Below are positions 58,986 through 64,000 of a stretch of 64,000 nucleotides of DNA, piece by piece. The DNA is from Asaia prunellae JCM 25354 (lineage in GTDB: Bacteria; Pseudomonadota; Alphaproteobacteria; Acetobacterales; Acetobacteraceae). The stretch spans positions 1 through 64,000 of the forward strand of contig NZ_BAJV01000014.1 in the NCBI RefSeq assembly GCF_000613885.1, given 5' to 3'. The first letter of the stretch is position 1. Every line of letters starts with the position of its first letter. Below the pieces are notes generated by a model. That model saw only the letters and a list, made by a program, of their open reading frames with translations, had not been told where the DNA came from and searched no databases. Made by a program: the position numbers and the translations under genes.

Positions 58986-59013
58986 TTGATGCCCGTTCCG
59001 CCCTTTGTTAGAA
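58986..59013 (+). promoter_or_regulatory. Probable promoter of tRNA-Lys
   Basis: TTGATG (58986-58991) and TTAGAA (59008-59013), spaced 16 bases, 25 bases upstream of the mature tRNA. Confidence 0.5.
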
Positions 59014-59037
59014 GCCCTCTCACCGGAGCGGGGCTAT

Positions 59038-59113
<76 letters not shown>

Positions 59114-60018
59114 TTGCCCCGCCGGTACCTTCCCTTGAAATAGTATCACAGCCTGTCGCGCCCTTTGGCGCAAAGGGCTGATATCAGAACGGACAGACCG
59201 TAACGGACGAAGTGGTTCGCGAGACAACGTCTCGTCTTTACGATATTTCCTATCAAAATAGTCTCGCTATGGTTTCCGGGATTGGATAAATTAGACTGTC
59301 TGCGTGAGCCGGGATTTTGATAGATAACTATTGCCGTACCTAGAGCATTATCCCTCTTAACGAATCCGCATCGCTGGAGGACTGGGCGTGTGCCGATCGA
59401 CGAGGGCCTCAACTGTGCTTGGAAACCGTAGCAGATGCTTACTGCGAGTCGGTACAAAGATGAGTCCCGCCTTGGAAGAACGTCACTCTGATCTGCGCCG
59501 TGTATCGCGGATACTCTTCGCAGATGGGATGATGAGAGCGGGCTGTTAGCTCCGATAGACGCAAGTCTGCTCCAAGCTTGGGCGAAAGATGGAATTGCCA
59601 AGACATAGTATCGAGGTGCTGCCTTTCCGCAGGTCTTTGCAGACGAAGCTTTGTCTGAGCAAAAAGCTGTCTCATCTAGCTCGAAGATACGTGGTATTTA
59701 GCCAACCCTCAGATGTGGTGCTCTGTTCTGATCAATTAATCTGACGCTCTCGCTGGCGGTGGCACTGGTCGTTGCGCAACTGTAGAGCAGACTGAATCTC
59801 CGACCGATCTAATTATGCGACTTCTAGCCAGATCTGCTCTGACAGCCCCGTGATCGTGATGACGTGTCATCTCTCTGAATACGAATGACCAGGGCGCATA
59901 CCGATCCTTGATAACTGGAACAAAATCCGAGCCCATAGAGGTGCTACGGCGTTACGAACATCTAGGGATATGCAAGTCTTATATGAGAGAGTAATTATGC
60001 GACCGATCTCTCTGAAGT
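59114..60018. other. 905 bases without a supported gene
   Basis: Several frames are open on both strands, the longest at 59146-59601 (minus), but their products have no low-complexity, membrane or motif features that I recognise, and no good ribosome sites. The stretch looks like degraded foreign DNA between tRNA-Lys and the acyltransferase. Confidence 0.5.
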
Positions 60019-61146
60019 ATGTTTCATTCAAGCGGAACAATCATGTTTTTTCCATTAATAGATGTTTTACGCGGATTCGCAGCAATATCTGTAGTAATAT
60101 TCCACATTATTTCTCATTTTAATTGGGATTCATTCCCTAAATCAGGACCGCTCGTCTGGTTTCGGATAGGGTGGGTTGCTGTAGATCTTTTTTTTGTCAT
60201 TTCAGGGTTTGTTATTAGTCTATCTGCATTCAGTACTCTGGATAAGACTTCAGACAGAATTCTTTATTACAGGCATTTTATAAGACATCGTCTCGCTAGA
60301 ATTGTTCCGCTCCATTACCTGACGTGCCTTGTATTCATCGTGTTCATCATGCCTTTCATGTTCTTCGATCATAGAGCCTGGTGGCATATAATCACACACT
60401 TGCTATTTATTCATAATTTATTTGCCGATCATCAGGGATCTATCAATGGCGTAAATTGGTCATTAGCTGCAGAAATGCAGTTTTATCTAGTTATTATGTT
60501 CCTTGCGCCATACTTGAAGAAAGTTCCGTGGTGGGGAATATTGATTGGGAGTATGATCGTAGCGTGGTCTTGGCGTGCTGCCGTTTTTCTCACGACCGAT
60601 CTGCACGGGCCCACCGGCGTATTCCATCGATTTGTTTTTGAAACCCAGTTGCCGGGAATGATCGATGAGTTTGCATGCGGCATATTGCTCGCACGATTTG
60701 TCAGAAGCGAGAGTGGAAAACGCTTTCTGACGCAGAATGTACAGAGACTATGGCTAGTACCACTATCAGCCATGTGCCTGGTCTATTCCGCTCAGAGGAT
60801 CTTCTGGCACCATGCGACGTTCTGGGATTCGTTCGGAATGGTGGTATTTTTCCGTACTTACCTTGCTATCACGTGCGTTAGTCTTGTTCTGTTATGCTGC
60901 TGTTTTAACCAGAAAATAGTAGTAAAATTATCTGCTCCACTTCGGTATCTTGGAACTATATCGTTTGGTGTATACTTATGGCATTTATCTGTAATAATGT
61001 CATTCAAACATATGGATTGGCTGAGTGGTGGTCGAGCTCTCCCAGTTATTGTTATAATAACCATTATCTTTGCTGTCATATCATGGGTGTTTATCGAGAA
61101 GCCGATTATGGCTTACTTCTCGCGGAAGTTGCCGCGTAATGATTGA
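60019..61146 (+). CDS. Acyltransferase-3 family membrane protein (OafA/YrhL-like)
   Basis: 375 residues with about ten membrane helices. It begins LIDVLRGFAAISVVIFHI (the catalytic-His helix of the family), then VDLFFVISGFVIS, the RHRLARIVPLHYL block and NGVNWSLAAEMQFYLVI. Such proteins O-acylate surface sugars. The gene is markedly AT-richer than the rest of the window and sits alone between debris, which points to horizontal acquisition. ATG 60043 is an alternative start. Confidence 0.85.
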   Translation: MFHSSGTIMFFPLIDVLRGFAAISVVIFHIISHFNWDSFPKSGPLVWFRIGWVAVDLFFVISGFVISLSAFSTLDKTSDRILYYRHFIRHRLARIVPLHYLTCLVFIVFIMPFMFFDHRAWWHIITHLLFIHNLFADHQGSINGVNWSLAAEMQFYLVIMFLAPYLKKVPWWGILIGSMIVAWSWRAAVFLTTDLHGPTGVFHRFVFETQLPGMIDEFACGILLARFVRSESGKRFLTQNVQRLWLVPLSAMCLVYSAQRIFWHHATFWDSFGMVVFFRTYLAITCVSLVLLCCCFNQKIVVKLSAPLRYLGTISFGVYLWHLSVIMSFKHMDWLSGGRALPVIVIITIIFAVISWVFIEKPIMAYFSRKLPRND

Positions 61147-61611
61147 TAGTGTGGGAGCGTTTGTCATCAAGGTTGGAATGTAGAGGGCCCGCGTCCCAGG
61201 AAACTCAAGCAATCGATAAGGACGTGCTCCCTTTTTCATCTGTTTGAGAGGAGAACTCATGGCTCTTATGGCTTGGTGCTGATGTAATGGCAAAGGTCAT
61301 AAGAGCTTGCTCTCAGGAACTTTGCCTGGCGATCTGACAGGGTGTCTTGCCGCTGAACTGTTTAGGCATGGTACTGTAGTCATGCTGGCAGGCAGCAACG
61401 GCTTCCCGGGCCTGCGTCAGGGCTCTCGTTGAGACGCTCATTGCGCGATTGCCCATAGAAGCTGTTGACGTCAGTATCTTGCTGGAATTTACCGGGTGCG
61501 ATGTATGCTGATTGAGCCTTGTCGCCTCCGTCCGTTCTCGAATGGTATGCAGCGTGAACTGTTCGGTAATTGCTGACAGCCGTACGAGGTCTGCCGCGCA
61601 TAACGGTCGGC
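61147..61611. other. Degraded DNA, no gene supported
   Basis: Overlapping short frames on the minus strand (61313-61690 and neighbours) change frame repeatedly without giving a recognisable protein. They may continue the transposase remnant at 61612-61869. Confidence 0.4.
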
Positions 61612-61869
61612 TTAGGCAACTCCAGTAAGCCTGTGTTCGATGGATAGGGGTGTGGAGCTGACGGTTATAAATAAGCCGTATCTTGGCCACAACTTTGGGA
61701 CCATAACGTGCACGATAAAGGTCTCAAACGCCTCGCGGTCGACGGGACCGTTCATCACGAGCGGGGAGGCCATGCTCAGCGATGGAGGTCGTTCTGCGCC
61801 GATGGTTGGACGGCCTCCCCGCGGACGTAGTCCTTGACCCCACGGACAGCTTCCTTGGGTGCAGGCCAT
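61612..61869 (-). pseudogene. Probable IS630-type transposase remnant
   Basis: A short minus-strand frame has LVMNGPVDREAFETFIVHVM followed by VPKL. This resembles the DGPxxGxxFxxYVxxVLVPTL block of IS630-family DDE transposases. The following catalytic block is scrambled, and both ends are missing. I base the family on that one block, so the call is tentative. Confidence 0.45.
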
Positions 61870-62041
61870 GTTAGTCCCGGCTCATATTTCGTCGATAAAG
61901 ACCAGGCGCTCGGAATTAAGTTGGACCTGCCCGTCGAATCAGCCCTGACGTTGGCTCATTATGTCTGGCGGATTTTACTCGCAGGCGCGGGCTTTTTTTT
62001 GGGTGATCCCGTAGCGAGCGAAGAAGTTCTGCGGCCCGCGC

Positions 62042-62116
62042 TGGCTGGGATGGGAGGGATCGAACCTCCGAATGGCGGAATCAAAATCCGCTGCCTTACC
62101 GCTTGGCTACATCCCA
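62042..62116 (-). tRNA. tRNA-Gln (TTG)
   Basis: 75 bases on the minus strand: acceptor TGGGATG/CATCCCA, anticodon stem GCGGA/TCCGC with loop TTTTGAT (anticodon TTG), T-arm GAGGTTCGATCCCTC, CCA encoded. Its 3' end also faces the islet. Confidence 0.95.
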
Positions 62117-62162
62117 TTGCGTGACAGGGCTTTTAATCTGCCTCTCGGCAGACGTAAAGCCA

Positions 62163-62801
62163 TTATGTTTCGAGTTCGAGTGAATGATCGGCGATCCCTG
62201 TATTGCGGGTCGCTTCTTCCATCAGGTGATCCGGTGAAGGCTTGAGCACGCCGAACCGTTCTGCCTTGTCCAGGGCCTGATCCAGACCTGCCATGGTCTG
62301 TGAGAGGTCCGGGCTCTCATCCTTCTCCCAGGCACGCAGGGCAAATCCCCAGACGCCTACGAGTCCGTTCAGACGAAGCATTCCACTGAACCCGCTACGG
62401 TCGATACCGCCCAGATCAGCCATCCAGCGCATCGTATCGAATGTTGCAGCACTCAGGACGACGGCAAGACCAGGTTCAGCGGGCAGTGCCTGAAGCACAG
62501 CGCGAATACCTTCACGATATTGCTGGAAGACGTCGAAACGCCGCATGAAAAGGTCAAAAACACGTTCACGTACAGAACCGCTTAATCCGTCATCCCGGAA
62601 AGCCGATTCGTCTGCGAGCCGACCAAGGCGTAAAAGCAGGCTGTGACGGAAAGGAAAGCGGGCGCGTACCTCATCGACCGTGAGACCGGCCCGATGTGCG
62701 GCTTCTACCAGCGAGAAGCGATGCCAGCCCTTTTCGGCAGCGAGTGAGAAACCCGCTTCCATAAGTGCGAGATCAAACTCTTCGCGATCGATATCCGTCA
62801 T
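62163..62801 (-). CDS. TetR-like regulator
   Basis: 212 residues. The N-terminal part (ALMEAGFSLAAEKGWHRFSL, VEAAHRAGLTVDEVRARFPF) fits a TetR helix-turn-helix. The C-terminal domain is helical (MRRFDVFQQYREGIRAVLQA), with two Trp-rich helices. This general form also resembles the COQ9/RpsU-divergent group, so regulator status is likely but not certain. Confidence 0.65.
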   Translation of the reverse strand: MTDIDREEFDLALMEAGFSLAAEKGWHRFSLVEAAHRAGLTVDEVRARFPFRHSLLLRLGRLADESAFRDDGLSGSVRERVFDLFMRRFDVFQQYREGIRAVLQALPAEPGLAVVLSAATFDTMRWMADLGGIDRSGFSGMLRLNGLVGVWGFALRAWEKDESPDLSQTMAGLDQALDKAERFGVLKPSPDHLMEEATRNTGIADHSLELET

Positions 62802-62890
62802 AAACCTGTCCCTAGTCTTTCAGTCTCCAATCATACTCCATGGAAACGTCATGACAATCGAATGACAGGTTCATGGGGAGTGTTTTCGTG

Positions 62891-63685
62891 TCAGGAAGCC
62901 ATTTCTTTTGCGCGAGCCATTGCCTGATCGACAGCTTTGGTCATGGCTGAAGGCCATGCGTCCGGTGCCATGAGGACATCAAGAGCCTTGGCTGTTACCC
63001 CGTTGGGGCTTGTCACATTTTTGCGCAATGTAGCGCTCTCTTCATCCGAGGCGGCAATCAGTGCTCCTGCACCGGCAACTGTGCCCCGTGCGATAAGTCG
63101 CGCCGTTTCAGGCGGAAGACCCACACGCAGTGCTTCTTTCTCCAGGAGTTCAGCCAGGAGAAAGACATACGCTGGACCACAGCCGGAAATTGGCGTCAGG
63201 GCTTCGAGCTGGGCTTCACTTTCGACCCAGGCGACATCGCCGACGGCGGAGAGCAGGTCGGTGCAGAGTGTACGTTCCTCTTCGTCGAGATCCTGGCTGA
63301 CAACACCGGTAACGCCCTTGCCTATTGCAGCAGGCGTGTTGGGCATTGCGCGTACGATCTTTGCGCGCGCGCCGTCGCAGGCAGCCCGCAGACTCTCTAT
63401 TGTGCGCGCGGCGAGCATCGAAATGACGATGGTGCTATCCAGAAACGGATGCAGGGAGGCAAGTGCCTCTTCCATGCCGGCGGGCTTGACCGCGAGGATG
63501 ATGATATCAGGCCTGAAGCCGGAAGGGATCTCGCTTGCTGTCCGGGCCAGATGATGAGGCTGCGGTGGTGCAGCGCAGCTACGATCGAGAATGACGGAAG
63601 GGGCAAGACCCTGTTCGAGCCAGCCCTGCCAGAGCGAGCCGCCCATCTTGCCGCAACCGACGAGCAGGAGAGAAGGCAGGCTCAT
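62891..63685 (-). CDS. proC: Pyrroline-5-carboxylate reductase
   Basis: Last step of proline synthesis, NAD(P)H-dependent. LLLVGCGKMGGSLWQGWL (Rossmann), ILAVKPAGMEEAL, RAMPNTPAAIGKGVTGV, ALTPISGCGPAYVFLLAE, VTSPNGVTAKALDVL. 264 residues. Its ATG 63685 overlaps the stop of the upstream ybjN-like gene (ATGA). Confidence 0.95.
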   Translation of the reverse strand: MSLPSLLLVGCGKMGGSLWQGWLEQGLAPSVILDRSCAAPPQPHHLARTASEIPSGFRPDIIILAVKPAGMEEALASLHPFLDSTIVISMLAARTIESLRAACDGARAKIVRAMPNTPAAIGKGVTGVVSQDLDEEERTLCTDLLSAVGDVAWVESEAQLEALTPISGCGPAYVFLLAELLEKEALRVGLPPETARLIARGTVAGAGALIAASDEESATLRKNVTSPNGVTAKALDVLMAPDAWPSAMTKAVDQAMARAKEMAS

Positions 63686-64000
63686 GCTTCACCTACACAG
63701 TCGAGCATGGCGGCTTCGAGGGCTTCGGTAGGCGTCTTGCCGCTCCAGAGGGTGAACTGGAAGGCGGGGTAGAACCGCTCGCATTCCGTGATGGCAATAT
63801 CAATCATGTCTTCCATGCTTTCAGCGGCAAGGCTGGTCGCACCGCGCAGCAGAACCGAGTGCCGGAAGACCGGTGTGCCGGTCTCGAGATCAAGACTGAA
63901 ATGACCGATCCAGAGCCGTTCGTTGGCGAGCGCGATGAGTTCGTAGAGGGCCTTGCGGCGATTGGCGGGAGCCCGCAGGTCAAAAGTGCAGGTGAAATTC
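63682..64000 (-). CDS. YbjN domain protein, 5' end outside the window
   Basis: The last 105 codons are visible: NFTCTFDLRAPANRRKALYE, LIALANERLWIGHFSLDLE, VLLRGATSL, then ERFYPAFQFTLWSGKTPTEA before the stop at 63682. This matches the YbjN/type III chaperone-like fold (IGHFSLD and FYPAFQ blocks). The gene is translationally coupled to proC. Function in this family is poorly known. Confidence 0.8.
   Translation of the reverse strand, partial: NFTCTFDLRAPANRRKALYELIALANERLWIGHFSLDLETGTPVFRHSVLLRGATSLAAESMEDMIDIAITECERFYPAFQFTLWSGKTPTEALEAAMLDCVGEA

Noticed and set aside
59146-59601. 151-codon minus-strand frame in the islet
   Set aside because: Composition is unlike real proteins of this genome and no motif is seen; treated as degraded DNA.

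Overview
The window looks like chromosomal DNA of an acetic acid bacterium (Alphaproteobacteria, Acetobacteraceae; Asaia or a relative is my guess). The reasons are moderately high GC, an alphaproteobacterial origin-side cluster (rho, ogt, mnmE, mnmG, rsmG, parA, parB), a Hint-domain surface protein of a type common in this family, a polyol (mannitol-type) dehydrogenase, and periplasmic-glucan genes. The genus is inference only; no database search was possible.

Layout. 0.3-5 kb: ahcY, a small secreted protein, a CorA-type transporter, a 2H phosphoesterase and trhO. 5.3-10 kb: a 733-residue repeat plus Hint protein and a TonB-dependent receptor. 10.3-16.2 kb: aldose epimerase, S1/P1 nuclease, S9 peptidase, DedA, SDR and a small protein. 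16.3-19.3 kb: spermidine genes speD and speE, a monooxygenase-like protein and class II aldolase. 19.5-22.5 kb: TetR and IclR regulators, glutaminyl cyclotransferase and YggT. 22.7-28.2 kb: tRNA-Ala, a retropepsin-like protein, xerC, priA, a TPR protein and rpmJ. 28.4-31.6 kb: oligopeptidase B between two small secreted proteins. 31.8-41.1 kb: six minus-strand genes (opgC, degP, FUSC transporter, mannitol dehydrogenase, opgG, opgH), mostly envelope and osmotic functions. 41.2-47.6 kb: Mrp, a small lipoprotein, a second TonB receptor, an acyltransferase and HdeD. 47.7-51.4 kb: trpBA, corA and a periplasmic protein. 51.6-58.9 kb: rho to parB, with three parS-like sites between 46.9 and 56.7 kb, which suggests the replication origin is near. 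59.1-62.0 kb: a tRNA-bracketed, gene-poor islet with one AT-rich acyltransferase and transposase debris. 62.2-64 kb: a TetR-like protein, proC and the 3' end of a ybjN-type gene.

The dominant anomaly is technical or evolutionary: 20 genes, including essential ones (rho, priA, parB, fba, ahcY), are broken by about 26 frameshifts. In each gene the length is consistent with loss of one base per break. Such a one-sided pattern in housekeeping genes is best explained by deletion errors in the read or assembly, so these are annotated as CDS spanning the break and not as pseudogenes.

There is no CRISPR array, prophage or intact insertion sequence. The most unusual protein is the Hint protein at 5.3 kb, whose N-terminal half is a two-copy duplication of about 200 residues.
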